A DNA stretch of 64,000 nucleotides from positions 1,240,001-1,304,000 of the forward strand of contig WUJK01000009.1 of assembly GCA_011317545.1 (NCBI GenBank), written 5' to 3'. A model generated the notes under the pieces. The model ran no database searches. It was not told the DNA's origin and saw only the letters and a program-made list of their open reading frames with translations. Below are positions 23,664 to 36,120 of this stretch, in pieces. The translations under genes were made by a program, and so were the position numbers. This DNA comes from Coniella vitis (Eukaryota; Ascomycota; Sordariomycetes; Diaporthales; Schizoparmaceae). The stretch's first letter is position 1. Every line of letters begins with the position of its first letter.

Positions 23664-25020
23664 TGTTTGGGCTGTGGCAGATGATGTGCAAAGACTCCCA
23701 GCGGAAGCGGGCGCAGCAACGATCTTGCGAATGACATGTTGGAATTTCCATCAAGCCCCTGGGTGAGTGAGAAAGACGAACGAGTATGGCTGTGGCAGTT
23801 GAAGGATGGATCAAGCATGTGCACGGCAAGAAGAGCCGGAGCAAAGGTGCACGCAGGAACAGAGGCACAGGTGACCCGACTGCAGTGGCCGGATGGGGGG
23901 TGGGTCCCTTGCCGTCAGACGCTCTCCACCAGTTCAGTTACGGGCCTGGGGAAAGGAACAGGGGTCATTTAGAGGGGTTTTTGGGCGGGGTGGAGCCCCC
24001 CTGGCACTTGGACTTGCAGTGCGTGGAAGCGAGCCAAGTATTGCTGCAGCCGCTGCTTTTTAGGTGGTCTCCAAAGCCAGAAGGCTAGAAAGCCAGAAAG
24101 CCAGCGAACTCATCAGGGCCGAGTCGGATAGCCTGCGTCGGTTAATGCTTGATCGCAACATGCAACCCTAACAGGCCTGACAGACAAAACCTGGGACAGT
24201 CAGACATGGAGCATGCAGGCGGTGGCTGCCGCGCCCACATGTCCCCCTGAAGCGCAGTACACCAACTCGGAATGCAGCAGCAACATCCCGGGCGATCCGC
24301 AGAGTGATAAATCCCGACTGGTTGCTCGTGGCCGCCAGGATGCTCAACGGATCGCCAGAAGGGCCCTCTTTGCAATTGAACCGCCATCCTGTGCTGCGCT
24401 CTTTTGTTCCCGTAAGCCGGACATCGCGCCCGGATGTCGCCGAAAGGTCTCATAAGACTGCCAATAGGGACCCTGATAGAGCCTGAGAATCAGCAATTCG
24501 AAAATAGACAAGGCGGAGTGGCAAAACGTGGGGTAGGACGTGGGAATACCTTCAGCTGCAACTCCCGAGGCAAGCATAACGACACTAGCGGGCCGTCAAA
24601 ACACCAAGCCCGGATATATGGAAGCCGGAAATGAAGGGCCGGTGGCAATTGGAGGCGGCGCAGACGACTCAACGCATGGAGATGTTGTCGGTCGACAGCC
24701 TGTCTCTGGTGTACCTGATCGAGAAATATTTGCAATCGGACTACTAATGGATCTGAGCAAGTCAGTATACAGCATGTCAGGAGGCTCAAATACGTACTAA
24801 AGGCCGGTGAATTGCAACTCCGGCACGCCTATTGTCAACACCGAGATGCTTTCGGTCTTTTCTTTTGCCGCATGTGACGGCATCGCCTACAGGATACTGA
24901 AAACTGATTGTGTTGATATAGTCCTGATTCCCCAAGCCTTGAATTTCGAAAAGTTGAACACCAAGACACTCTCACACGCATTCCCATCTTCTTAGTACCT
25001 ACAACATCACACTTTCCATC
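23664..25020. promoter_or_regulatory. Shared divergent promoter region
   Basis: This 1.36-kb region separates the divergent methyltransferase (−) and tartrate/D-malate dehydrogenase (+), so it should hold both promoters. A small AGCCAGAA-type repeat occurs at 24074–24105. The ORFs inside are short, overlap on both strands and match nothing I know. No clear TATA box was found for either gene. Confidence 0.45.
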
Positions 25021-26284
25021 ATGTCGCCCTCCGCAGAGACCCCCGCCGCCAAGAGCTACAGCATCGCCAGCATCCCCGCTGACGGTATTGGCCCAGAGGT
25101 TGTTGATGCAGCCATTGCTGTGCTCAAGACGCTGTCCGAGACCCTTGGCTCCTTCGACATCGACTTCACGCACTTTGACTGGAGCTCAGAGACCTACAAG
25201 AAGACTGGCAACTACATTCCCGAGGGCGGCCTCGACGAGTTGAAGAAGCACGATGCCATTCTGTTTGGTGCTGTAGGCGCACCCGGTAAGTCTTGGAAAT
25301 TTGGCACGACGAATTACTCAGATAGCGAGACGAGGCTAATACTCGAATCATTATAGACGTCCCCGACCACATCTCCCTCTGGGGCCTGCGCCTCGCCATC
25401 TGCCAGCCCTTCCAGCAATATGCCAACGTGCGGCCCACAAAGGTCTTCCGCGGCACTCAGTCGCCGCTGCGCAACTGCAAGACCGGCGACCTGGACTGGG
25501 TGATTGTCCGTGAGAACAGCGAGGGCGAGTACGCCGGCCAGGGAGGTCGCTCCCACCGCGGCCAGGCCTGGGAGTCGGCCACCGAGGTCTCCATGTTCAC
25601 CCGCCACGGTGTCGAGCGCATCATGCGCTTCGCCTTCGAGACAGCCCAGAAGCGCCCCCGCAAGCTGCTGACCGTTGTCACCAAGAGCAATGCCCAAAGA
25701 AACGGCATGGTCTTGTGGGATGAGGTTGCCGCTGCAGTTGCCAAGGACTTCCCCGATGTCACGACGGACAAGATGCTTGTGGACGCCATGACTTGCCGCA
25801 TGGTGCTGAAGCCAGAGTCTCTGGACACCATCGTCGCTACCAACCTGGTGAGTAGTGCCTTGACGTGATTTCTAGTGTGTTTAATGAGCCCAAGAACGCA
25901 ACGCGCTAATACCCGAACCCTCATTTCCAGCACGCCGATATTCTCTCGGATCTGGCGGCAGCACTGGCTGGATCTATCGGCATCGCACCCACTTCCAACC
26001 TCGACCCCACCCGCCAGAACCCCTCCATGTTCGAGCCCATCCACGGTTCGGCCTTTGACATCACGGGCAAGGGTATTTCCAACCCAGTTGCCACCTTCTG
26101 GACGAGCGCAGAGATGCTCGCGTGGCTGGGAGAGCACGATGCCAGCGAGAAGCTGCTGGTTGCAGTCGAGAACGTCTGCGAGAAGGGAGTCGTCACAGCT
26201 GATCTTGGAGGTTCCGCAAAGACGGTAGACGTGACGAATGCTGTGTGTGCAGAAATCAAGAGCCTGTATGGCAAGAGCAAGTGA
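25021..26284 (+). CDS. Tartrate / D-malate dehydrogenase (decarboxylating)
   Basis: This NAD- and divalent-metal-dependent beta-decarboxylating dehydrogenase belongs to the isocitrate/isopropylmalate family, closest by eye to bacterial TtuC/DmlA-type enzymes. Exons are 25021–25285, 25357–25847 and 25931–26284 (369 aa), with phases matching at both introns. Motifs seen are IPADGIGPEVV, GAVGAPDVPDHISLWGLRL, VRENSEGEYAGQGG, TVVTKSNAQR, the metal-ligand region ATNLHADILSDLAAALAGS and EPIHGSAFDITGKGISNP. The VPDHISLWGLRL block, where LeuB proteins differ, argues against a leucine-pathway enzyme. No targeting peptide is evident, so it is probably cytosolic. The exact substrate (tartrate, D-malate or related) is inferred. 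The next gene on the same strand is a Zn2Cys6 regulator 213 bp downstream. Confidence 0.9.
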
Positions 26285-26496
26285 GCGTTGAGCTTGAGTA
26301 CGAGGTACATAGATACATAGATCATGAAAAGGGTTAGGGTCGCGGCTATACCCATTGTCGCTTTTTGAATTTCCTCCTGTCTCGCAAAGATAGCACAATA
26401 TAAAGCATCAAGTTGCTACCACAGACACACTTGTCACGCATAAACCGCTCTCCTCGGTGGAATCTGACGCCATATAATATACGCACCACTTGAAGA

Positions 26497-29400
26497 ATGA
26501 GCGACGGCATTCCGATAGCTACCATAGCGTGCGAGCCATGCCGGCGCAAGAAATGCAAGGTTGGTCGCATCCTCGGTTGTTCGGCCCCGGGCAATCCACC
26601 TGACTGTGTCCCATGACGCTGAGAGAATTAAAATGTGTAGTGCGACCGCAAGTTGTAAGATCCAGATGACTCCCAGCTGTGGTTTCGTGGGTGGAGGCCT
26701 CGTGGAAAGCTCACATCTTTGCGTAGACCCCACTGCCTTCAATGCAAAGCATCTCCGGGGGACTGTCAATATCCAGAAAAGCACAAAAGGCAAGTTTTTT
26801 TTCGCAAGCAACTTTGACTTCTGACCCAAGGACAGCTTCCAGGCACCGCAAACGTCGACATGTCGTTTCTAATGGATGGCTTGGAAACAGGGGTATACCG
26901 ACAGGCTACGTCGCGAATCTGGAAAGACGCCTAGCTGAGACAGAGCGAGCGCTGTTCTTGGCCCTGAGAGAGATTCACGAGGGAACACCGATGCAAGACG
27001 ACTACGACCGTGTACAACCGTACCGAGACCAGCTTCTGTCTGTGCATTCCGACTTGACGACACCAACGACGCAGCAGGAAAAGAGTGCCCTCGTTCGCAG
27101 CTGGGAAAAGTATCCTTTAGGCAGTCGGGCAGAAACAGAGGCTTGGTTCCGCTCTAGGCTAGTCGACGCTCACGAGACCAGTACAAGCCCTCAAGCGACG
27201 CTGAGCAACGATTCTCCAGCAGGCGCCACGGCACCTCCTGTTGCGCCTACCAGTGCACGGTCCATTTCCACATTCAGAACTGTTACACAACCTCTGCCAA
27301 CTCTCATTGCACGCGAGCCAGCTCAGCGCCATCCAGAAGAAGCTATTGACGGAGCGGTACAGGCAGAAATCGCAAGGATCAATAGATATAGTCAAGCGAA
27401 GCGTCTGGCGGAGGCCGACCGGGCGTTGTATTTTTGAGTGCAGTCAGTACACAGCGTTTGCGGGGTGTTCCGCCACTAGGGAGGAGCCTGGGAACTGGCG
27501 CTGTTCCCACTGTAACCCGTATGCTGAACTCTATTTAAACCGTGCAGCACTCATCTGAGAGAATCGTCAACGCCTTGCTGAACCATTCATTGCCTTCATG
27601 GGGCGCAGAAGCCTGTCGCAACAACCGTGCCAGACATTTCATCAACACAGCTATGCAATTGGACTCCACTGCTTGTGGAACACCTCAATTGAAAAATGAG
27701 CGACTTTGCGACTGAAGACGGGGAAGACTGGCGTAGCCAATTCGGCTCAACATCTTCGCCTGCACGACCGATCAAAAGAAGGCGGACCATGTCTCATCGC
27801 AATGACGGACAACAAGAGACGGGGTTGATGCGAGATGGCAAATCCCCAGGCATTCCTCGATTTGTGGGCAGCAGCTCAGGTATCCACTTTGTCCGGACAG
27901 TCTACGATATTCTGGCACGCAGCAGTGGTCAGCCACCTCGTGCCCCGTCAGAGCTTGTCCCAGGAGAAGACGACCAGCTGGATGGGCCACGCGCTCTCGA
28001 TTCTGGGCCTGAGCATGTACAGACCCCGGGTACTGGAGCTCGTGCCATCTTCTGGCGAGATGAGGAGATACTCTCTAGTGAAGAATCAATCGCCTGCAAG
28101 CCAGCGTTCGCTGACCTAGCTCATTGGTGTCGAACGTACTTCGAAGTGTGGCATCGAGCATATCCATTCCTTGATGGCCCCCAAGTCCTCGAACTCCTCG
28201 AGCAACTTTCGGAAACGGGTATCGAAGGCCTCTCAGCAGCTGACACCGCCATCGTACGATCAATCTTATCGATTGCAGTGACAGACGGGCGCCAACTTCC
28301 CAACAACAAGCTACCAGCACTTCCCTTGAGTTTCTTGTTCCTCAGCCTGGAACACGTTACGTTATGCATTTCCTTTATTCTTGGAAGCCCTGCAACTCTG
28401 AAGAACATACAGGCTGCGTTGGCTGTTGAGCTCTTTCTTGTGTCGATTCTTAAGTTTAACATGGCATCCCGCATAGGGGGTGTCATTGTAAGAATGGCAT
28501 ATCATTTGGTAGGTCGCCCTCCAAAGGAGTGATTACAGTCGCCTTCACCGGCAAGATGCGCCACTGTTGATGGGATTGACACGAATCCATATCTGACAAC
28601 CGCTCTAGGGCTTGCATCGATGTCCTCAGCGATACCCCAACTTTAGTGCGCACGAAGTCCTAATGCGAAAAAGGATCTGGTGGTCCTTTTATTGTATTGA
28701 GAGACTGGTCTGCCAAGCTTTGGGACTTCCTCTTGGCCTACAAGACGACGACGTAGATGTCTGTCTGCCAACTACTGAAGCCCACCGAAGTGCTCTACAT
28801 GCCCCTGCCGAAGTCGAGGGGAACGATGGTACGCCTCAGTTTCCAGACCTCCTCACCAAGCTTTTGACTGACCATTTGCCATAACCAGTGATTCAACAAC
28901 TCCAGCTTCTGACATTACTGTCTAGTCATGCGCGAATACGTGGCATGATCTTGGAATTGCGGCACAAAGCTCTGCAAGTCAGAGAAGAAAGCATCGATAG
29001 GACTCTAGATGTACAGTCTAACCTGACGAGGTGGTCCAACGACGTTCATGACGCGGTCACGGAACATTGGGACTACCAAGGTCGCGGCGAACGAGAGCTC
29101 ATGGAGGCCGATCAGACGTACCGATACAAGCCACTGTTACTTATATTGCAGCACGAATCCACTATAGCACTCAACCGACCGCTCCTGGCCAAAAGGCCAA
29201 CAACGCCGGCATCTGAGGCAGCCTTGCACGCTTGTATTCAAGCGTCCAGAGCCATCATAGAGATTGCCGCCAGCCACGGGCTCGATGGCCAGGCTCCCGT
29301 CACGGGGCAGAATGATTCTGCTCGTCCACTTATTGTCTGGCCTTTACTGACTTGGTCGGTTTGGATGAGTTGTTTCATACTTGCCTACGCAGCACTCGAA

Positions 29401-30101
29401 GGTGTCACAACGGCCTCGTCCGGTCTGAACTACGCTACTCGCACACTTCGGATTTTGGACCAGCTCGCCAAACGCGGGACGACTTGGCCAAACTCATGCA
29501 GACAAGCCGTCCAGCATCTTGTTGCTGCTTTGGAAAAGCAGCAGAAACAAATTGTCCACCAAGCGGACTGGAGCGAGCCGTCACCGATGCGACCTTCACC
29601 TAAGCCCTCTATTCGAGGGACTCGCCCGCAACGTCGGACGGACAGGCATTCGGTCGCGAGCGATTTGACAAACGCGAGTAATAACGCTGCAATCCCCGCA
29701 GTTACCACAGCCGATCAGGCAATGGGTCATAAAGATCAGCCCGCTGTATTCCAAGCTACCAGCCACGGTGAGACTATGAACATCAGGTGAGCTTGAAAGT
29801 CTTCTCGACCATGACCAGTTTGGCAGTCGAGGACAAGGTACTAACAAGCGCTCTCCACAGGGACAACTTTCCTATACCCGAACAAGGTGTGACAGGCGTA
29901 CAGCCGCTTGACGCTCAAACAGAAAATGATACGTTTGCTGCGCAACCGACACCGGTGCCTTACTTCAACCCTCGGCAAACGAACTTGTTCGATGACTACG
30001 GAGACCAAGGCTGGCTCCTTGACCCTCTCAGTGCTATCGACTTCTCGAATTTTGCACAAGGAGACGGAACTGAGTCTTTTATGAATGTCAACCTATTCTA
30101 G
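26497..30101 (+). CDS. Zn2Cys6 transcription factor with disrupted reading frame
   Basis: Exons are 26497–26559, 26641–26654 (14 nt), 26727–26789, 26891–28508 (disrupted), 28609–28828, 28889–29786 and 29861–30101. The spliced N-terminus gives a binuclear zinc cluster (CEPCRRKKCKCD…CLQC…C, residues 12–39) and a coiled-coil linker (GYVANLERRLAETERAL). The C-terminal half has the fungal regulatory (MHR) domain, with RKRIWWSFYCIERLVCQ. Inside exon 4 the frame moves +1 at T5 (27431–27435), +1 at G4 (27462–27465) and +1 at T3 (27705–27707). A TAA lies at 27536–27538. The protein-like text continues across all of these. An alternative is a 273-nt intron at 27428–27700, which restores frame but has weak splice sites. 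The donor at 26790 is GC. Target genes are unknown; the dehydrogenase next door is a candidate. Confidence 0.7.
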
Positions 30102-30938
30102 GCCCACTTGACAAGTTGAAATGAGGGTCTTTTCCTCACATTTGTCTGCTGGATATGGAAGGAGCACACGAAAGCAGAGGTCGCTCTGCGTTGAGCATGG
30201 AAGTAGTGCGAGGCTTGCAATACTTTGTGTGTACTTTACAACACAAAAAGACTGTCTTGTGAACATTGGAATCGTCCTCGTATATATCAATGCGCTCGTG
30301 ATGCAGAGGTGGGTTCGGCAACGGGCGCCTCCGACTTCGGCAAACGAGACAGCGCGAAGGCGAGGTAGGCGGAAGGCATCGGGCATAAGGCAAAGACAGC
30401 ATCTGTTAACTTATAATTTGATGGGATCAATGTATATGCGACCCAAGACCTTGCGCGCCCGCGTGCCATGCTAGAGAATTCAGTGCCAGTGAAGATGGCA
30501 TCGTTGGGTCCAGTCGTCGTATATGGGCCAAGCGGTATTAAGTACGATGTACACGGACACGCGGACGTGCAAACAGCCCGACAGGGGGTCAGGGTTGTAA
30601 TCAGTGGGCCTGAGGTGCAAACAACGCCTACTTGACCCTGCGCGTGGCAAGCTAAGCTGCGCTCCAAGTTACAGCGCAGTTACTGAAGGAGCGGCGCTAC
30701 TGCCAAAGAGCCAGATAACGATTCCAAATTTCTTTGGCGTCACTCCGAGTTCTGCCTGCCTCTTGATGCTCCAGCTTGCCACCAGCCAGTCGCATCGACA
30801 CCTGTTTGCCTAACAAACTGGCCGACAGTCCCGTCTCACCATTGCTACCTCTAAACCCTCCTCGCCGCATGGCTCGATAATTTCTGCTTCGTTTCTCGTC
30901 AACCACCAACCCTCGTACTGCTGGGCGCGACCTTGACC
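30102..30938. other. Intergenic; promoter of the P5A ATPase gene
   Basis: No gene is seen between the regulator and the ATPase. The last 100 bp before 30939 are C/T-rich, as in many constitutively expressed fungal genes. Confidence 0.45.
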
Positions 30939-33900
30939 ATGGCGCCGCCACCAGCGAGGCTTGTGGACAACTCGCAGATCAAGTCTGCCGAGCTCCTGTC
31001 CCCTCGTCCTCTCTTCCTCCACGCCTACGTCTGGCCTTTTGCAATCGCATGGCCTGTCTTCTTGGCTTTCTACCTGAGCCCCGAGCTCTACGACAAGCAC
31101 ATTGGTGGCCAGGAATGGACCTTTGTGTGGACGGGAACCATCATCACCTTCCAGAGCTTGTTCTGGTTGAGCACCCATTGGAGCGTCAACCTTCGCGGGA
31201 TCTTCACTGCACGACCGGCCAAGTCTGTTAATGAGGCGCAACTCATCAAGATTATCCCCATTGCAAACGCCGGCGCTGCTGATATTTGCCCACTGGAGCG
31301 CGAAAAGGTAAGCCATTGGCATGAACCCGTATTGCAATCTGAGTTCTACTTTGAGCATTTACCCCCAAGGGATATTAACAAGTTCACAAACACATCTAGG
31401 TCGGAGATCTCATCAACGTCTCGTTCCTCTTCCAGAAGCGTCGATTTCTCTACGACCCCGAAAAGCAGACCTTTGCCACTCTGACCTATGCAATTGATGT
31501 CGAGCCCAAGCCGACCATCGGCTCCTTCCAAAAGTCCAAGGGAATCACGAGCGCGGCAGAGCTCAAGAAATTGGAACAATACTATGGCGCCAACACCTTC
31601 GACATACCAGTGCCGACGTTCACAGAGCTCTTCAAGGAGCATGCCGTTGCGCCATTCTTTGTCTTCCAGATCTTCTGTGTGGGCTTGTGGATGCTGGACG
31701 ACTATTGGTACTACTCGCTCTTTACTCTGTTCATGCTCGTTGTCTTCGAGAGCACAGTTGTCTGGCAGCGTCAGCGCACGCTGAATGAGTTCCGAGGCAT
31801 GAGCATCAAGCCGTACGAACTGCTTGTTTACCGGCTAGGAAAATGGACCGAAACCTTTAGCGACAAGCTGCTGCCAGGAGACCTTGTCTCTGTTGGCCGC
31901 ACCAAGGAAGACAGCGGTGTCGCCTGCGACATGCTTTTGGTGGAAGGAACAGCCATTGTCAACGAGGCTATGCTTTCCGGAGAAAGCACGCCGTTGCTCA
32001 AGGAATCCATCCAACTGCGTCCCGCCGAGGCCACCATTGAGACCGAGGGACTGGACAAGAACTCATTCCTCTGGGGAGGCACCAAGGTCCTCCAAATTAC
32101 TCATGGAAACGCCGATGAGCAGAAGCCGCCGATCGCATCTGGTGTGCCGCCTCCACCAGACAACGGCGCCATGGCTATTGTTATGAAGACGGGTTTCGAG
32201 ACCTCGCAGGGCAGCTTGGTTCGCACTATGATTTACTCAACTGAGAGAGTTTCTGCCAACAACGTCGAAGCCTTGCTCTTCATTCTGTTCCTGCTCATTT
32301 TCGCCATTGCCGCATCCTGGTACGTGTGGACTGAAGGTGTCGAAAAGGACCGCAAGCGATCGAAGCTCCTGCTGGACTGTGTCCTTATTGTCACGAGTGT
32401 GGTGCCTCCTGAGCTTCCCATGGAATTGAGTTTGGCGGTCAATACCAGCTTGTCTGCTCTTGCCAAATATGCCATTTTCTGTACTGAGCCCTTCCGTATC
32501 CCCTTTGCTGGACGTGTCGACGTGGCTTGCTTTGACAAGACTGGTACCCTCACTGGAGAGGACCTGGTCGTTGAAGGTATCGCTGGCCTTGGCCTCGGAA
32601 AATCTGGAACATTGACACCCATGGAATCCGATGGCGCTCACAGTCACATTACACCTGTCAACGAAACCGGCATCCACACGACCTTGGTCTTGGCTACTGC
32701 CCACGCTCTTGTCAAGCTCGATGAAGGAGACATTGTGGGTGACCCCATGGAGAAGGCAACTCTGACTGCCCTTGGTTGGAACCTTGGCAAGAATGACACT
32801 CTTACGCACAAGCCTTCCACGGCCGCCGCTGGGGGTGTCCAGGGCATTGTACAGGTCAAGCGTCGTTTCCAGTTCTCTTCTGCTCTCAAGCGCCAAAGCT
32901 CCGTCGCCACAGTGAATAGCAAAGACCCCAAGACCGGTGAGCAAATCTCTGGCACCTTTGTTGGTGTAAAGGGAGCTCCCGAGACGATTATGAAGATGCT
33001 TGTCACGGTTCCTACGAACTATGAGGAGACCTACAAGTACTTTACTCGTCGGGGTTCGCGTGTCTTGGCTCTGGCCTATAAACAGTTGACTTCGGGCGAC
33101 GAGCTTGGTGCTAAGAAGACCAATGAGCTTAAGCGCGAAAGTGTCGAGTCTGGACTCATCTTTGCTGGTTTCTTAGTCCTCCACACGCCTCTCAAGGACG
33201 ACGCCAAGCAAGCTGTCCAAATGCTCAACGAGAGCAGCCACAGAGTCATTATGATTACTGGAGACAACCCCCTTACTGCTGTTCACGTTGCTCGGGAGGT
33301 TGAGATTGTTGATCGCGATGTCCTCATCTTGGACGCTCCTGAGAGTAATGCCAACGGAGATAAGCTCATCTGGCACAGTGTTGACGGCCACACCAGCATT
33401 GAAGTTGACCCCTCCAAGCCAATCAGCTCGGATATTCTGACAAAGTACGATTTGTGTGTTACCGGATATGCCCTAGCAAAGTTCAACGGTCAGATTGGTT
33501 GGAAGCAGATTCTGCGATATGTCTGGGTGTACGCTCGTGTCTCGCCCAAGCAAAAGGAAGAACTCTTGCTTGGCTACAAGGATATGGGTTACTTCACCTT
33601 GATGGCGGGAGACGGAACCAACGACGTCGGCGCCTTGAAGCAAGCCCATATTGGAATAGCCCTACTCAACGGAACTCCAGAGGACCTCACGCGCATTGCC
33701 GAGCATTCTCGTAACACGCGGATGAAGGACATGTACCAGAAGCAGGTTGACATGATGGCTCGCTGGAACCAGCCTGCGCCTCCTGTCCCGCCCCTGATTG
33801 CCCACCTCTACCCACCTGGACCCAGCAACCCGAACTACGAAAAGGCCATTGAACGTGAAGCTCAAAAGAAGGGGGTCTCCCCTGCCGATTATGCCCGGGC

Positions 33901-35075
33901 TCTTGGCCACCCTCAACAAATCGAGACTGTCACTTCTCCAGGCGCTCAACAGCTCATCAACTCGCAAGGCCGTGCCGTCCGACAACCCGAGGCTGCCAAG
34001 AAGATGCAGAGCTTTGCTGAAAAGCTGCAGCAACAAATGATGGACAGTGAGCTCGACGATGGCGAGCCTCCGGCTTTGAAGCTTGGTGATGCCTCCGTGG
34101 CCGCCCCATTCACGTCCAAACTTCGTAATGTTATTGCTGTCCCCAACATCATCCGCCAAGGTCGTTGCACTCTTGTTGCCACCATTCAGATGTACAAGAT
34201 TCTTGCGCTCAACTGTCTCATCACTGCGTACAGTTTGAGTGTGTTGTATCTGGAGGGCATCAAGTTTGGTGATGGTCAGTACACCATCAGCGGTATGCTT
34301 ATGAGTGTGTGTTTCCTGTCCATCTCTCGCGCCAAGTCTGTCGAAGGTCTGTCCAAGGAGCGCCCGCAGCCAAACATTTTCAACTTCTACATTATTGGCT
34401 CTATCCTCGGCCAATTCGCTGTCCACATTGTCACCTTGATTTACATTTCCAACTTCTGTGACAAGATTGAGCCGTAAGTCAGGTCCTTATATATACCCTG
34501 TTACCTTATTTCCTTTTCCATAGAATGCTAACATCATCATTCACAGACGCTCCGAAATGGTCGACCTTGAAGCCGAGTTCTCGCCGTCCTTGCTCAACAG
34601 CGCCGTGTACCTCCTTCAGCTCATCCAGCAAATCAGCACCTTTGCCGTCAACTACCAAGGCCGACCCTTCCGCGAGTCCATTTCGGAGAACAAGGGCATG
34701 TTTTACGGCATCATTGGTGTGACTGCGATTGCCTTCTCCTGCTCGACAGAGTTCATTCCCGAGCTCAACGAGCAAATGAAGCTGGTACCCTTCACCGACG
34801 AGTTCAAGAAGACCATGACGGCCGTTATGGTGATTGATTATGCAGCATGCTGGGCAATTGAAGTTGTGCTCAAGTGGCTCTTTTCCGACTACCGCCCGCG
34901 CGACATTGCGTTGCGACGGCCGGACCAGTTGGAGCGGGAGCAGGCGCGCCGTGCCGAAGAGCAGAAGAAGCGGGATATCGAGGAGGAGCGCAAGAGGCTT
35001 GAGAAGGTAGCCGAGTTTGAGCGCAAGGTTGAGGCGCAGAGACAGCGATTGCAGGCATGGAGGGAGGGTCGCTAG
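30939..35075 (+). CDS. SPF1: ER P5A-type ATPase (Spf1/Cod1 family)
   Basis: P5A ATPases sit in the ER membrane and, from work on yeast Spf1 and human ATP13A1, remove mis-inserted transmembrane helices. Exons are 30939–31307, 31400–34473 and 34547–35075 (1323 aa, within the family range). Visible elements in order are an N-terminal pair of hydrophobic segments, the actuator-domain SGES near residue 316, the P5A signature PPELPMELSLAVN in the M4 helix, the phosphorylation motif DKTGTLT (Asp502), the KGAPE nucleotide-binding motif and AGDGTNDVGALK near residue 860. Several C-terminal membrane segments follow. After these comes a charged tail of about 50 residues rich in Glu, Lys and Arg, predicted coiled coil. 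All catalytic motifs are intact. Confidence 0.96.
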
Positions 35076-36120
35076 ATTCCCAATCCTTGGCGAGTTTGTG
35101 ATGATGGTGATGGAGGAGGATGACGAACGTGTCTTTCTCTCCTTGACTTTTCTGGATTAAAAACGAGCAAGGGGGAAAAATTGCTTTGTTTCGTGCAAAT
35201 CCGTGCCTGTGGAGAGGTAGAATCTGGTCACTATTATACGATAGAGGTGGGCAAGGTATTTAAAATACTACGATACACTACTGTTTCCAGTAGTTCTGTC
35301 CACTCACCAATAGAATTTTATATATACATACCAAAGATCACACACACACACACAAATTCCGTCAAATGTTCTTTTGGAATCATGAGAACCGGTAACGTGC
35401 CGTATGGACAAGATCTAGGTAGATTGTTATATAGACTGTGGGGAAATCCGACTCGCGGATCGTACAACTACGCGACTGTTGCGTTGTCAAGACAAATACA
35501 AAACACGTACTTTACATATATGTAAGTACATCCTCTTGACTCTTGACATGTTGTTATACATAGTAGCAGATGCCACGGCCCACCAAGCGAGCGATGCCCT
35601 GTTTTTCTTTTTGTTGATCGGCATCGAAAGATGGGTGGGTCCGCTGTGATTTGTATATGTGGGGGTCTTTGTTTTACTGGGTCATGATAATCATGAATAT
35701 CCCTCATATTACATACATGGCACACATGGCAGACATGGCCCTGATGGTCAATATTTGCAAACACATGGGCATTCCCAAGAGAGAAGAGGTTAGGTGAGGT
35801 AATCTGGTGTGTTTTTGCTATGGTACAGATTTTATGTCTATTATTTCAAGACTATGTAGTGGATCCAGCATGTTCGACTACAGAAAAACAAGAGGGAGAA
35901 AAAGAGAGCAGCCAGTTCACCTCCCCTCTTGGTGAGCACGCACCCATGCACCCACGCACCCATGGTTTGAGTGTGTTGCTGTGCAGACTCAATCCAGCCC
36001 AATCGAACCTCTTGAAATAACGCCGTGGCTTCAAAAAATTCCAGAAGGTCGTTTCAGACAATCATTGCATCTGTTCGTCTTTTGTGTTGTGTGTGTTTTT
36101 GTGGCTCAAAGAGCGCGCAT
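35076..36120. other. Intergenic between convergent ATPase and malate dehydrogenase
   Basis: This holds the 3' flanks of both genes. It contains a short (CA)n at 35339–35354, a TACATAGTA motif at 35557–35565 and a (CACCCATG)-like repeat near 35940–35964. No coding signal is seen. Confidence 0.5.

Noticed and set aside
28882..28884. In-frame TAA in the Zn2Cys6 regulator, taken at first as another lesion
   Set aside because: A good 60-nt intron (28829–28888, GTACGC donor, CTGAC branch, CCAG acceptor) removes it and keeps the frame.
33662..34426. 254-codon ORF on the − strand over the P5A ATPase
   Set aside because: Antisense shadow of a complete ATPase gene.
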